Shown here piece after piece: positions 10,613 through 21,989 of a DNA stretch of 64,000 nt. Both the position numbers and the translations under genes were made by a program. Below the pieces are notes generated by a model. The model was not told the origin of the DNA and ran no database searches. It saw nothing but the letters and a program-made list of their open reading frames with translations. The DNA lies in assembly GCA_963575745.1 (NCBI GenBank), contig CAUYUJ010010391.1:338281-402280 (forward strand), written 5' to 3'. Source of the stretch: Prorocentrum cordatum (Eukaryota; Sar; Dinophyceae; Prorocentrales; Prorocentraceae). Each line of letters starts with the position of its first letter. Position 1 is the first letter of the stretch.

Positions 10613-10720
10613 TGCGTGTGTGTGTGTGTGTGTGCGTGTGTGTGTGTGTGTGTGTGTGCGACCGTGCTTGCGTGCATGCGTGCGTGCGTGCGTGCGCGTG
10701 CGCGCGTGTGTGTTGAGAGT
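10375..10720. repeat. (GT/GC)n microsatellite, about 345 bp
   Basis: It shifts between TGCG, GC and TG units. Alternating purine-pyrimidine sequence of this length can adopt Z-DNA. The poly-His/Thr and poly-Val/Cys ORFs here are artefacts. Confidence 0.95.
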
Positions 10721-11029
10721 GTGTGTGTGTGTGCACTGCGCGGGGCCGCGGCGCCCAAAAGCGTGTGCGTGTGTGGGTGGGTGTCCAGCTCCCCTCGCTT
10801 CTCTGTCGCATCCCCCGGGCTTCCTCTTGTCTGGTTCGACGGGTCTCTGTCGGCTGACTCTCCGTTGCAAAATGTTCGTCGCCCAGAAGGTTGCTTAAGC
10901 TCTCCCTGGGGAAAAAAATGACTCTCCCACCTCAAAACCCAAACGCACCTGCCCATACCCTGGGTCCACTCCCGGCTAACAGTTCTCGGCCGATTGGCGC
11001 TACCCCTGGGAACCCATTTGAACCTGCCT

Positions 11030-11265
11030 GGGAGGAGGGGGGGGAGAAGGAGGAGGAAGAGGAGGAGAAGGAGGAGGAGAAGGAGGAGAAGGAAGAGGGA
11101 GAGGAGGAGGAGGAGGAGGAGGAGGAGGAGGAGGAAGGAGGAGGAGGAGGAGAAAGGAGGAGGAAGGAGGAAGGAGAAGAAGGAGGAAGAGGGGGTAATT
11201 GGGAGGAGGAGGAGGAGGAGAAGGAGGAGGATAAGGTGGAGGAGTAGGAGGAGGAGGAGGACCTT
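11030..11265. repeat. (GGA/GAA)n purine tract
   Basis: About 235 bp of strand-pure purine with GGA and GAAGGA units. Confidence 0.95.
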
Positions 11266-12233
11266 GTTCTCTCAAAGTCATGCGCCGCTCAGTCCCCGGG
11301 GGATCGAAGCACCTCTCTGCACGCCGCAGGCTGCGCCTCAGCCCTGCGCCGGTCCCCTCTGAGCGGAGCGCACTTCCGTGCGCGCCGGCGCGCCCGGCGC
11401 AGTCCACGACCTGCCACGTCCTGCGGGACTTCGTCCCGCGCAGTTCGAGGGTGTCCGGCGCCCGGCGCAGCTCGAGCGCCCAGCGCAGTTCGAGCGTGTC
11501 CCGTTCTCACCGCACTCGCATGGGTGCCGTCGCCTCGCGAGAGGAGAGGGACGGCGCCGTGGTCCCGCCTCTTCGCTCTCTCCCTCCGCGTCGGCCCGTC
11601 GGCCCGCCTCGCTGGCGTCGCTTCACCCTTCCTGTCCCTCTGCCCTGGCTGTCGCTCTGGCTCCGCACTTCCCTTGGCCCTTGGCGACCCTGGCTGTCGC
11701 TCTGGCCCTTGGCGACCCTGCCCCTCTGTCCTGGCTGTCGCTGTGGCCCGTGGCGGCCCTGGGCGAACGTTTTCTTCTTCGGCGTCTGGACATTGAGCGG
11801 GAAGGGGTGGGAGGGGGGGGGGTCTGGCTCTGAGCCTCTGTTTAGCGCGACTGTTTGCCACAGTGCGTCCTATGAGGGGAGGCTCCACCGGCTTGGGGCA
11901 GGCGCCAAAGACAGCCAAGATCTACTCCATGGGTGTGAGGAAATGAGTGCGAGGGCCCGCGCCGATCGGCAAAACAATGAGTAAGGAAATGATCACCTGC
12001 CCTCTTCTGTGTTTCGCCTGCCATGACCTTGGACACAGTTTTGTCACAGACACGTCCGCTCCGCTGCCCCCTGCTGGGCAGCTCTAGGCGTGCTTCAGCT
12101 ACCCTGGCCCGCCGACCGGGGCAGCGCGCAGACGTCCGCTGCAGCACCGTGCGCGGGCCGCCTGCCTACCGCCCGCCGGCGCTGGCGCCGGCGCTGCCGC
12201 CCCGCCTGCGGGGATCTCCCTACAGGCGGGGCG

Positions 12234-12915
12234 CTCAACAATTACACAATATGAGCACTACTCTCCTCTCTCCTCGGATAACGTCTGGATGATATCCACC
12301 CCCCCTCCGCGTGCTGTTCTTTTTACACACAAGAGTCACGGGAGCTGGGTTTTCGCGTGGGCTTGTTTGTCAAAACGTTGTTCCCGCTGACGCGCTGGCC
12401 TCATTTCCGCGCTTCCGTTCGTTCTGAATCGTGCTCCCGTTGCAGCGCTGGTCTTATTTCCGCGCTTCCGTTCGTTCCGAATAATGCTCCCGCTGCAACG
12501 CTGGCCTCATTTCTGCGCTTCCGCTCGTCCGGAATCGTGCTTCCGCTGCAGCGCTGGCGTCTTTTTCCCAGTGTCATGACACGGCATGGTTTTCGGTCCT
12601 TCCAAATAGGCCCCAAAATCAAGAGATTGCCCCCCGAACAAAACATCGGAAGTGATTCCACATTCGGTGTCGATTCGTGAATTTTTTGGGCCGCAGAATC
12701 CCCCCCCCTCCCCCCCCCCACTTTGGGGCATCGCCACGCCATGCTATGTCATGCTACGCGCTGATCTTCAACACCATGCTATATCATGCAATACTATGCC
12801 ATGCTACGACATCCGATTGTGCGAATAGAGAGGAGATCCACACCATGGTAAGGGATGGGAGGGAGGGTAGGACGTCTGATATGACGCGAGCGCACGTAGC
12901 TTGTCTTCCTCCCCC
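12234..12915. repeat. Dispersed duplication, copy B (pairs with 8,486-9,110)
   Basis: It carries the same ordered landmarks as copy A, in the same orientation and about 3.8 kb away. Near 12,840-12,900 the two copies agree almost base for base. Confidence 0.75.
12376..12575. repeat. 53-bp minisatellite, about four units
   Basis: The GTTCCCG/GCTCCCG anchor recurs at 12,380, 12,433, 12,486 and 12,539, a period of 53. Each unit contains GCGCTGGCCTCATTTCCGCG and TTCCGTTCGTTCCGAAT. Drifted relatives occur at 8,600-8,780. Confidence 0.85.
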
Positions 12916-13059
12916 TCTTCCCCCCCCCGCCGTTCTCTCTTCCCCCCCTCCCTCCGCGCGCCGACATGGCGCTCGCGAGACTGCCGCAGTTCGCAGCCTC
13001 TCCACGTGGTTGGGCACTTGGGCTTGGTCTTGTCGCCTGTTCCCCCCCACGGGCCGAGC

Positions 13060-13230
13060 ATTCCGGTTGCAGTCCAAACCTTGACTGCTCACGAACTTGC
13101 CGTACCCTGTCACGTAGCACCAACCTGGGCGGCCTGCGGCCCTCTTTCTGTCGCCCAAGTACCTCGATTACTTCTTCGGCAGCGTCGCTGCAGTATGCAC
13201 TTGCTTTACTCGCACTGGGCCCCGTTATCG
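13060..13230 (-). CDS. Weak candidate exon
   Basis: One minus-strand frame has balanced composition: ASAYCSDAAEEVIEVLGRQK, then LVLRDRVRQVREQSRFGLQ. It lies inside the large channel intron and is unsupported by splice sites or homology that I can name. Confidence 0.2.
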
Positions 13231-13588
13231 CCCGTGGGTGCCCGGGCGCCGCGGCCCGGCAGCTGCATTGGATTCTGCTGGCGGGGCTGGCCGCGCCAGC
13301 ACACTCGGGTGAGAGTCTTCCGCCTCTGAGTGGCCTTTTCTTCCCCCCCCCGCGGCCGCCCCTTCTGCCCTCTTCCCGCTCTTGCACGCTGGCCAATTCG
13401 CTTCTCGGTGCCCTCGTTTAGCTCTACCGCTGGTGCAGCCAACTCTGCCTCGCCGCCGACAAAAAAAAGCTTTGCTGGCCCGTTTCGTCCTGCACCAAAT
13501 GCGGCGGCTGTCGCATCCACTTCCGCTTTGGTCCCAATTCACCCCTGCTGGTCTTTACCACCGCGACGCCGCGCGCGCGGCCGCCGAC

Positions 13589-13589
<1 letters not shown>

Positions 13590-13618
<29 letters not shown>
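13590..13618. repeat. (TG)n microsatellite
   Basis: A pure TG run of about 28 bp. Confidence 0.9.
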
Positions 13619-13619
<1 letters not shown>

Positions 13620-14360
13620 GTCGGACCCCTGTCTTCTCAATGTTTTGGCTCCTTGCGCTGCAATAACGAGGCCGCCCGCATAATGCATGATGGCCAACAT
13701 GGGTGCATGTGTTACTCCGCGTCCCCAGGTGTTTGGCCCTGCGGGATAGACCGAGCCCCCAAGCGAAGTGTACTGTCAAGGCTGTGGTCCCCCCCGAGGC
13801 GGCCCCACGGTCCTCTGGGCCGCAGTCTCGACAGCCAGGAGGCCAACGAAGATGCTCTGACTATGACCGTCATGCGATGGCCTCCCAGCTTCCTCGAGAC
13901 TGCGCCCAGAGCACCCCAAAGGCTCCTCCACCCCCCCTCAATGAAACAGTGCACTCGAGGCTCTTTCTGGGGGGAACACAGCCCATAGAACTAGCCTCTT
14001 GTTTGTAGCTTTGCAGCCCGTGACGATTCAACATTGCTTTCGGTTGGCCTCTGGACGGGCCTGGGGCCACCCCAGCAATGCCTCCGCGGCCAACATTCCC
14101 GAAAGACAGCACAATGCCAGCACAAGACGCCCCTTAAAGCTGGCCGAATACGGCCCGAAGTTGTCTCAAATATGGCCCCTAGATCCCCCACCTGGACGCC
14201 CCTCGACTGCCTTGGGTGCCCCTCGAGAGCCCCCACATGCTTCCCGAGATGCCCCGACACGGTCCCACGAGAGGCTTGAAGCCGCCGCCGTGACATTACA
14301 GTGTTGCTACACAGCTTCCTCAAGCATCGGTGGTGAATATGCGCGGCAGCGCAATGGATG

Positions 14361-15649
14361 TACTGGTAGGTTGTACCAGTATGTCTGTATGTCTTGTCCA
14401 GTGCCCCCGTCTGCAAATCCATCCACGTGAGGCCCGTGTCGGTCGCAGATTCATGAGGGTCTTCCCGCCCTAGCATGCACCACAAACAGGCGATCGTGTG
14501 GTTGATCAATACGAGAATCACCGCGAACTTGCATATCCTGAGGAACGGGCCGGTGAGCGCCTTCATGAAAACGGTGTGAGAAGCATCACCCAGACGATCC
14601 ATAATGCCACGGAGGTTTCGCACCCGCACCACCCCAACGAGCCGCATGATGCGCCCGATTTTGAATAACCTGATGAACGCCGCGGGAAGTGCGCCTGAGG
14701 ACTCGGCCATGAATGTCTTCACAAGGAGACTCACGATGTCCACCGATATCGTTGCGAGATCCAAAACAAAACTACCCCGAAGATAGCGGCGAGCTATCTT
14801 GTTGGGAAGCATGTGTAGATGCCCATCTTCGTAGTAACCAGTTCTGAAACTCATCAGCATGTCGAACAACCAGAAGGATACCGATGCACACTCCAGGACT
14901 GCCCAAGGGTGGGCCCTGTCGTCGACATCAAAAGCCAGGAAGTACGGGATGGACGTCATGTTGTACGCCAGCACAAACAGGCTCACGAGGTCGAGCCAGG
15001 CCCGCACAGTCGAGGCTGGAGACAGCACTGTGTAGCGGGAGATCCTGCTCCAGTTGAACCGCATCCTGAACTCTCGTCCGAAATCCCTGATGCCAGGGCG
15101 TATATGACCCAATCCACTCACCTGATGACTCGGCGAAGACTCGGACTCGACCTGGCTGGATGTGCGACCAATCTTGCGCCGCCGGAAGGACGCCTGCTTG
15201 CCGCTCCTCTCCTCGTCCTCCTCCTCCTCCTCCTCCTTCCGCCTCCATCCTCCCTGCTTGACGCATTCCGTGGAGAGCTGCTCGGTGCTGCCGACGCGCT
15301 CGGGGGATCGGGGAGCGAGGGAAGATTTCAACGCCTCCTCCTCCTGCTCCTCCTCCTCTTCCTGCTCTTCCTCCTCCTCCTCCTCCTCCTCCTCCTCCTT
15401 CCGCCTCCAACCTCCTCCATCGAGCGCCTGCTTGACGCACTCCCTGGAGAGCTGCTCGGTGCTGCCGCAGTTCTTCAGGGCCTCCCGGACCACGACGCCC
15501 TCCAGCCACAGCTCGTTCTCGTGGGAGCGCTTGGGCCACGCCATGATGGGCCAGAGCACGGGGCCTGTCACGGGTGGCGGGCAGATGTCCGTACCCGTGC
15601 CCTCCAAAGCTGGATGGCCGAGCGCGATCCCTCGGATGCGCGATCCCAT
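14361..15649 (-). CDS. Voltage-gated cation channel, exon 1 (N-terminus, S1-S5)
   Basis: About 430 codons. The cytosolic N-terminus (residues 1-200) has two copies of GSTEQLSxECVKQ followed by GGWRRK and poly-Glu. S1 is at about 217-240, S2 at 248-266 (FWLFDMLMSFRTG) and S3 at 292-313 (FVLDLATISVDIVSLLV). S4 is at 324-346 with Arg327, Lys330, Arg333 and Arg336 at every third position. S5 is at 368-392 (FAVILVLINHTIACLWCM). The segment ends TYQY, the usual lead-in to the pore helix in this family, so it joins exon 2. Met1 at 15,649 is not certain; a methionine at residue 37 (MAWPKRSHENELW) is an alternative, and further 5' exons may exist. Confidence 0.85.
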
Positions 15650-15716
15650 GGATACCCCCCGCGGGAGTCACGTGCAAATATCGCCCCCCCCCCCAGCTTT
15701 TGTGGCGAATATTTTT

Positions 15717-15772
15717 TTATATATAGACATATATGTATATATCTCTATATATATATATATATATATATGTGT
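15717..15772. repeat. (AT)n tract
   Basis: Mostly TA/AT dinucleotides with a few GT units. Confidence 0.9.
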
Positions 15773-15839
15773 GTATATGTCGACTATCGCCGCCCGGAAA
15801 TTAGATTCCGCCCCTGGACCTCTCAATGCGGGATCCCCC

Positions 15840-16300
15840 CAAGATCCTAACAGGATTCCAGCAAACACACAAACGGATCCCAATGCGAGCCCAGGAGGAT
15901 TGCAACAGGACCCCAGTAGGATCCCTAAATGTTCCACTAGGACTCCAAAACGATGCCAATCATATTCCAACAATATTCTAATTTGGAGGCCAATAGGACT
16001 CAAGTATGACTAGAATAATGAAGTCCCATTGAGATCCCAATCCGATTCCAACGAATTTCAAGTACATCTACCTAATCCGATTCCACTAGAATCCAAATCG
16101 AATTACAAATAGATCCCAAGTGTACCCCAATCGGATACCAATAAGGGGTATTACAGGATCCGAATAAGATCCCAATCGGATTCGAATTGGATCGTCGAGG
16201 GCCTCAGGAGGATCCCAATAGATTTTCAATTCGATCCATATCGCAGTCATATTGGATCCTAATCGGATTCCACCGCGAAATTAACAGGATCCCTTATTAT
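15840..16300 (+). repeat. Degenerate GGATTCCAATC array
   Basis: Dozens of drifted 10-11-bp units such as GGATCCCAAT, GATTCCAAC and GGATTCCACT. A second array of the same motif lies at 23,480-23,675. Confidence 0.8.
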
Positions 16301-16794
16301 CCGTCCTGCCCCACGCCTCCCTCGTGGGGATGGTTTTCTCTGAGCTTCGGTGCTACAGTAACACGATCGTTGTGTGTTTGGGTGTGCCTGTGTGCGTGGG
16401 TGATAATCCCTGGCGTGGTCTACTCCTCAGAGCAGCTGGAGAAACATTTGTTTGATAAGGGGTCTCAGCTGGAATCTATGTGTCCGCAGACACTCACCTC
16501 TTCCAATTGCCCCCTCTCTCTCTCTCTCTTTTTTGTTCCCCCTCTATCTCTCTCTCGTTCGATGGCTTCCGATCCGACTCATTTCATACATGATCCCAAG
16601 ACGACCCGAACTGCTATTAGGATTCCATCCGCTAGGACTGTAATGCGGTTCCAATCGTATTTCAGTGACCCGGTGCGCTTGCAAGTTTCCAATCCGCCAC
16701 CGTGCCCTTCGGCATGGAGTGGGCGTGCCCTCAGGTTCGATCCCTTATCCTGCAAAGTTTCGATCCTCACTCCTGGGAGGAGTTCCTTGGGCTT

Positions 16795-17165
16795 GGCGCG
16801 TGGCCCTGGAACTCCTGGCACCTCACCGCATTTTGGGGCCCAAGAGGGCCCCAAGTCGCGCCAAAAGAGCCCCAGGAGACTCCCAAGACGGCCTACGAGG
16901 GCGCCGAGACGCCCGATGATAACACCCAGACGCCCAAGATGGCCCCAAAACGCACCAAGAGGGTTCCAAGAGGCTTCCTCAGACGCGGCCCCAAGAGGCC
17001 AACATGCTGTTGGCCTTCCCGCCTTCTCGGCTTCCCGACGTTCCGAAACAGCCCAAGAGGCCCTGAATATCGCCCCATGACGGCCCAAGAGCCCTCCAAG
17101 AGGGCCCCAAAACGGTCCAAGAGGGCCACAAGACGGCCCAAGAGGCGCCGAAGTATGCATGATTC
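16795..17165 (+). repeat. Degenerate CCAAGAGGGCCC array
   Basis: Drifted 11-12-bp units such as CCCAAGAGGGCC, CCAAGACGGCC and CCAAGAGGCC. Related arrays are at 23,190-23,450, 58,790-59,660 and, inverted, 63,680-63,930. Confidence 0.8.
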
Positions 17166-17276
17166 AATTGAAACCCAGGCCCGCCTGCGGGCGATTTCCC
17201 CTGACCCAGGCGCCCTGGGGGACGGCGGGAACACTCCCGCCGCCGAGCTCAGACAAAAAGGTGCCGCCCAGCCTGA

Positions 17277-17287
17277 TAATGATGATG

Positions 17288-17319
<32 letters not shown>

Positions 17320-17330
17320 GAGGAGGAGGT
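17277..17330. repeat. (GAT)n microsatellite
   Basis: About 15 GAT/GAG units. Confidence 0.9.
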
Positions 17331-17831
17331 CGGTCGGTCGCTGCTTCGGGCCTCGGGTCGAAGATCAACCGCTGAAACACATCGACGGATAACGCATGCG
17401 ATATGTACGACCCGCAGTGCACGCACATCCATAAAACCATGGCGGGCCCTCCCTGGGAGCCCCGAAGTGCAGGTTCGCTCTACCATTTGCGGTGAGATTC
17501 GAGGAATTTGAAACATTCCATCAAACTGAATTTCTCGAATTGATTTACATATACTTCGATTATGCCCCGCTTTGTGCTGTGCTGTACACGTGCTGCTATC
17601 TTGCTGCTGCTACTATGCTGATGGGGGGAGGGGCCGCACCCTTTGCGGGCTTCGGGAGGGGAGGAGGAAAAACAACTGAGAAATACTCATTCACTGGTCT
17701 CCCCGCGGTCTCACTCGGGGAAGCTATCACTGGGCTTCCGTCGTCGCCGCCGCAAGTGGCCTCCTCACTGGTCTCTTCTGACGGGCATCCTGCTGCCTGC
17801 CGACGTCCTTTTTCTTGCCGGCACGCTCCGT

Positions 17832-18600
17832 CTAGGCTAGCTGGTCCATTGCCAGCTGGAGCAGCTTCTCCTGGTGCCCCCTCGGAGCGGGGCCAGGCTT
17901 GATCTCCGCCCCCAGCTGCTCGGCGCACTTCCGGAAGCAGGCCTCTATGGCGTGCTCGCTGATCGCCGCCGTGATTCGAGCCTGGTTCCCCTTCCAGCAC
18001 TGCGACACTCTGCACTCGCGGATCATCGTGGCCAGGGCTTCGATGTCCATGGGCTCGAGCCTGCCGTAGATGACCGCCGACTCGTCCTTGTTGCGCAGGC
18101 CCACCTGACCGCCCGCGTTGCGCACGGCCAGCGCGATCTGCACGAACACCTGCACCCAGGCGGGGCCCATGACCAGCTCTGGAGCGCGATGCTTGGCGGG
18201 ATCGGCAGCGTGAAGATCGCGAAGCCTCTGTGCCTCCGCCGCGCACGCCCGCCCTGCCGTGCATTCAGCTGTCGCCATCGCCGGACTCTCCGCCACCAAC
18301 AGCGCGTGGTATGTCGTCGCCATCAGCTGCCTGATATTGAGCGAATTGCCGAGGATCGCCCTCGCCATGACTGGAATGAGCACCTGCGCGAGCTGCATCT
18401 CCATCGGCGGGAGGCGGTCCAGCGCGTCCTGCGGCAGGCCGTAGCTCTGAGCCAGCTCGCCCTGCGCCTCGCGGCGCCCTCCGCGGGCCCTCTGGGCGAG
18501 GGGGGCCGCGGCCGCGCCCCCCGCTGCGGGCTGCGGGGCTGGCGCCGCGGCGCGGGCGCCCGCGCTGCGGCCGCCGCCATGAGCGCGGCGAGGGCGCGCG
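17832..18600 (-). pseudogene. LINE C-terminal domain
   Basis: An open frame of low-repeat sequence: LAQSYGLPQDALDRLPPMEM, LVAESPAMATAECTAGRACA, MGPAWVQVFVQIALAVRNAG and AISEHAIEACFRKCAEQLGA, ending MDQLA and a stop. It follows the zinc knuckle of the same element. The first half of this frame (18,600-18,833) is Arg/Ala-rich and may be out of frame. No enzymatic motif was seen. Confidence 0.6.
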
Positions 18601-18949
18601 CCACTGCTGGCACTCGCGGAGCAACCGCGGCCAACGCGCGCTGGCGCGACTCGGCGACTGCGGGAGCGGGAGCGGCCCTGGGCGGCTGCTGCCTGCAGCA
18701 CCTGGGCTGAGGCGGTGGGCCATGACACCGCCTGTGGCGGATCGCTCGGGAACGGGCTTCGGCGCGCGCAGCTCGGGCAAGTGCGCCTGCAGGGCCTCGA
18801 GGGGCCCGAAATGCTCCCCCACCGAACGCGCAAACCCCAGGATATTGGAACCAGGCACCAACGCCGGCACTTTGATAGAGGCCAAGGGGCACATCAAAGA
18901 CTGGGGCGCCTCGATCTCGTGGTAGCACGGGGATCTCTGGACAGGGCAT

Positions 18950-19809
18950 CAGCGAGCCAAACAGGCCGCAACCGCACGTTCCTGAGCTATCCGACGAGCC
19001 CCGAAGGCACTGGCACAGAACAAGCACTGATTAGTGACAACGATGGGGTGAATCGTAGAACGACATCCGTGACCAGCGTTTTTTTTTCCTCCAAACTTCT
19101 GATGCGCCACCAGAGCGCGGCGCGCCGCGAACGCGCGCCCGCGCTGGGCGCCGTCGGCGTCCATCAGCTCGCATCGCCAGGTCGCGGTGGGCGGCGGATG
19201 CGCCGCGCCATCGCCAGCGGGGGGTAGCCAGCCAAGCGGTGGGATCGCCACCGTCCGCGCCTGCGCCCGCAACGGCCCAGGGCCCAGCATCAGGTAGCTC
19301 TCGCGCAGGCCCCCGCGAGCGAGCAGCGCGACAACGTTCAGAGCGCCACCTGGGGTTATCAGATCTCCCCGCAGCCCCGACGCCTCGGCAACCTCCAGCA
19401 GCGCGACAACGTCGGCGACGAACCGCAGCGCGTGCGGGTTGGCGTCGTCCGCAACCGAGCCGTCGTCCAGCAACGTCGGCGACCTGTCCAGCGGCAGCTC
19501 GCCGAACACAACCGCGCGCTCCTGCGGGTGGCGACCAGGGAGACGAAGCCAACGCTGATACTGACGAGGTCGCCGAACACGGAGCTCAGTCTGCGCGGGG
19601 GCTACGCCACGCCTCCTCAACACTGCCTCGCCTGTCATTGCCCTGTAGCGAAGCAGCGGGTTGCCCTTGTCATCGAACCGAGGAGAACCATCGTCAGCGA
19701 GAAGAGGGATCTTCTGGCATGCGTCGCCAGCGAGAAGACGGCGGCCTAGACTCGAGAGTACTTTATCCAGCTGTCGGTGCTGCGTCTCGCTGAGAATCAT
19801 AACATTCAA
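18950..19809 (-). pseudogene. LINE post-RT region with Cys-rich knuckle
   Basis: The frame reads ETQHRQLDKVLSSLGRRLLA, then LRYRAMTGEAVLRRRGVA and QRWLRLPGRHPQERAVVFGE, typical of the stretch after the LINE RT thumb. Near 18,985-19,025 NQCLFCASAFGARR resembles the CxxC start of a CCHC/CCHH knuckle; the expected His is replaced around RIAQERAVAACLA. Confidence 0.65.
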
Positions 19810-19829
19810 ACCACGGTGCGCCGCCCCCC

Positions 19830-20660
19830 TGCACCGCGGACCCGAACGCGACCCGCGTCAGCCGCCAGATGCGACTGCGCGCCCAGCAGCGGCCCATGCT
19901 GTAGTATCCCCCTGCGGGCAACTTGCAACCTGCGCCGAAGCTCGGCCTGCGCGCTGCCCGTGATAGATGTCTGGATGCCGAGGGCCACGTTGTCGTACTG
20001 CACTGCTCCCGCGATGGCCTCAGCGCCGCTGAACAGCTGGCGCGCTTCGCTCTTGGAGCCGCGGCCTAGGAAGCAAGCGACGCCGAGCTCCTGGACGGGT
20101 TGCGTGAGTAGCCGCAGGGCTCCAGGGCACACTTCAGCTCGTTGTGGGAGTGGCGGGACACGTAGCCAGCGCTCCGCGCCGAAACTACGATGCTCGCGCG
20201 GTTGGCGGCGTCGGCGTAGATCCGAGTGCCCAAAGATACCGCAGCGCCCAGTCGCGGGCACCACGCCGTGCATCGCGCCTCGCTCGGCCAGATCGTGGCG
20301 TCGATGTCCGCGCGCGGGGTGGGCGGGAGGAGTGGCAGGGCCTTCCGCTCCGCGTAGGCCGTCGGAGTCTCGGGCAGCTCGTAGGTCGCCCAGGCGGAAG
20401 CGCGAAGCCGTATAAGCCATGCCGCGACGGGCTCGCGGAAGGTCCGCGCTCGCCCATGAAGGCGCCGCAGCGGTTGTGGAGGTCCTGGTCCCCGTCGGCC
20501 CCTGAGGCGCGGAACGTGCTAAGCTCGTGGCGCTGGCGGAAGTGCCCCTGCCCCTCGGGGCGCACCGCCGCCTCCACTGTCTGGCGCAGGGCGGTGGGGG
20601 CAGAGGAGCCGAAGGCGTTGCTCATGTCCTCCTTCGTAGTGAGCGTGGCGTCGAAACGCC
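19830..20660 (-). pseudogene. LINE reverse transcriptase core, damaged
   Basis: RT motif A is read as KEDMSNAFGSSAPTALRQ (about 20,606-20,635), with the catalytic Asp. It is followed by a GADGDQDLHNRCGAFMGE block. After a frameshift, motif C appears as TRIYADAANRASIVV (YADA at about 20,207-20,218), where the second catalytic Asp of YADD is Ala. Further on, ACFLGRGSKSEARQLFSGAE and ELRRRLQVARRGILQHGPLL resemble the thumb/connection. Multiple frameshifts plus the missing Asp argue for a dead enzyme. Confidence 0.6.
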
Positions 20661-21179
20661 GAGGCGCCGAAGACGATCGAGAAGCCCTTCTTGGCGCAGG
20701 AGAGCGCCCTCTCGGTTGCGACCTCGCTGATGGCCGTGCTCTCGAGGCGGTGGTTCGTCAGGTGGAGCTCGCTGTAGTTGCGCTTTGTACCAGGCTGCCC
20801 CGACCCTACACAGGCCATGGAAAAAGCGCTTGGCGTTGAACCAGGACTTCCCAATCTGTTTGTCCAGCTCCGTAGTGACCAAGTGGTGCCAGATGAGGGG
20901 CGCGCGCCTGGCCCTCCTGATGCGGGCGCGGATGGTCTTCAGGGCTCGCTCGGCGATGGGCGCGTCGATCTCCCCGTGTACCTGTCCTCGCCCGCTCCGA
21001 TCGCCAGCGAGACAGTGCCGAAGCTGTAGCTCGACTCGAGGCTGCGGAGGACCGTCGGCTTCCCCCTCGTCTTCATCTCCATGGCGCCGCGGGCGCCGTC
21101 GCCGTCGTCGGCCATCATGCCGACGCCAAGGCTCGGGTGCAAGTCGAAGTACTTCCGCGGGGGCACTGCGGGGGGGGGG

Positions 21180-21945
21180 CAGCACGACGCCGGGGCGACT
21201 TCGACAACGCAACAACCGTCTTCTCGAAGTCCTCGCGGCTGGCGTCGAGGTGGTCGCACGCGTGCATCGGGGCGCTGGGCAGGGGGCCCAGGCATGGCCG
21301 GCAACGCCCCGTGAACTCGAACGGGATCGCATCGAAGCCGCCGTTGGCGCCGACCTGGGCGAAATGCTTCGCGATCTCGGTCTGCCGTGGACAGGAACTG
21401 TCCGCGACGTTATAGCGCCTGCGCCGCGGAAACTTGCACTGCGCTGCCAGCAGGCGGCCCAAACGCCATGCCTCGCCAAACTGCCGACGCTGCCACGCCT
21501 CATGCATGTCGTCGGCGAGGAGCTGCGTCTCGCAGTCGACGCGAACTCGGCGGCGGCCGCGTAGCGCGCGCGAAGCCCTGGCCAGAGCGGAGGCCATGTC
21601 CGTGGCGTCGCAGCCTGCCTCTCGAAAAGCGCGTCGGTCTGCCAGAAGTCGAAGCCGCTCCTCCCGAAGTCGCTGAGCTCGCTGCGACGCTTGCGCTCGC
21701 CCAGCGAAGTGCTTCTGGGCCACTGAGCGCAACCGACCGATCTGGCGCTCCCAGGCCTCGTCGGGGGCCTCCGCCGCGCGCAGCTCGTGGAAGTAGTCGG
21801 GGTGCTGCGAGCAGGCCTCCTCCAGCTCGCGAGCGAACGCAGAGACCCCCTTGCCTGACTGCAGCGCCTGGCTCAGCCGATGGAAGTCCCACTGCGTCCG
21901 CGGCCGCGCAGGCGGCGCCTGCAGCGTGCAGATCACCTTCACCAA
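21180..21945 (-). pseudogene. LINE endonuclease-RT linker
   Basis: A helical Arg/Ala/Glu-rich frame with QWDFHRLSQALQSGKG, LREERLRLLADRRAFREAG and ADDMHEAWQRRQFGEAWRLG, then EIAKHFAQVGANGGFDAIPF. This is the usual bridge between the endonuclease and RT in these LINEs. Confidence 0.6.
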
Positions 21946-21989
21946 GATGGGAACGTGGTCCTGTAGACCAGGCCCGCGGTGCCAGCTTC

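Larger units (their letters stand above)
10246..14360 (-). other. Large repeat-filled channel intron (about 4.1 kb)
   Basis: It separates S5 from the pore helix. It contains a GT/GC microsatellite (10,375-10,720), a GGA array (11,030-11,265), a 53-bp minisatellite and the copy-B duplication. A weak candidate exon near 13.1 kb would have to be another gene or spurious. Confidence 0.6.
15650..17600. other. Repeat-dominated interval, no gene seen
   Basis: It comprises a poly-C/AT tract, a GGATTCCAAT-type array, a CCAAGAGG-type array and a GAT run, described separately. Open frames are repeat-driven. Confidence 0.5.

Noticed and set aside
10268-10956. Poly-His/Thr and poly-Val/Cys frames on both strands
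   Set aside because: Direct translation of a GT/GC microsatellite.
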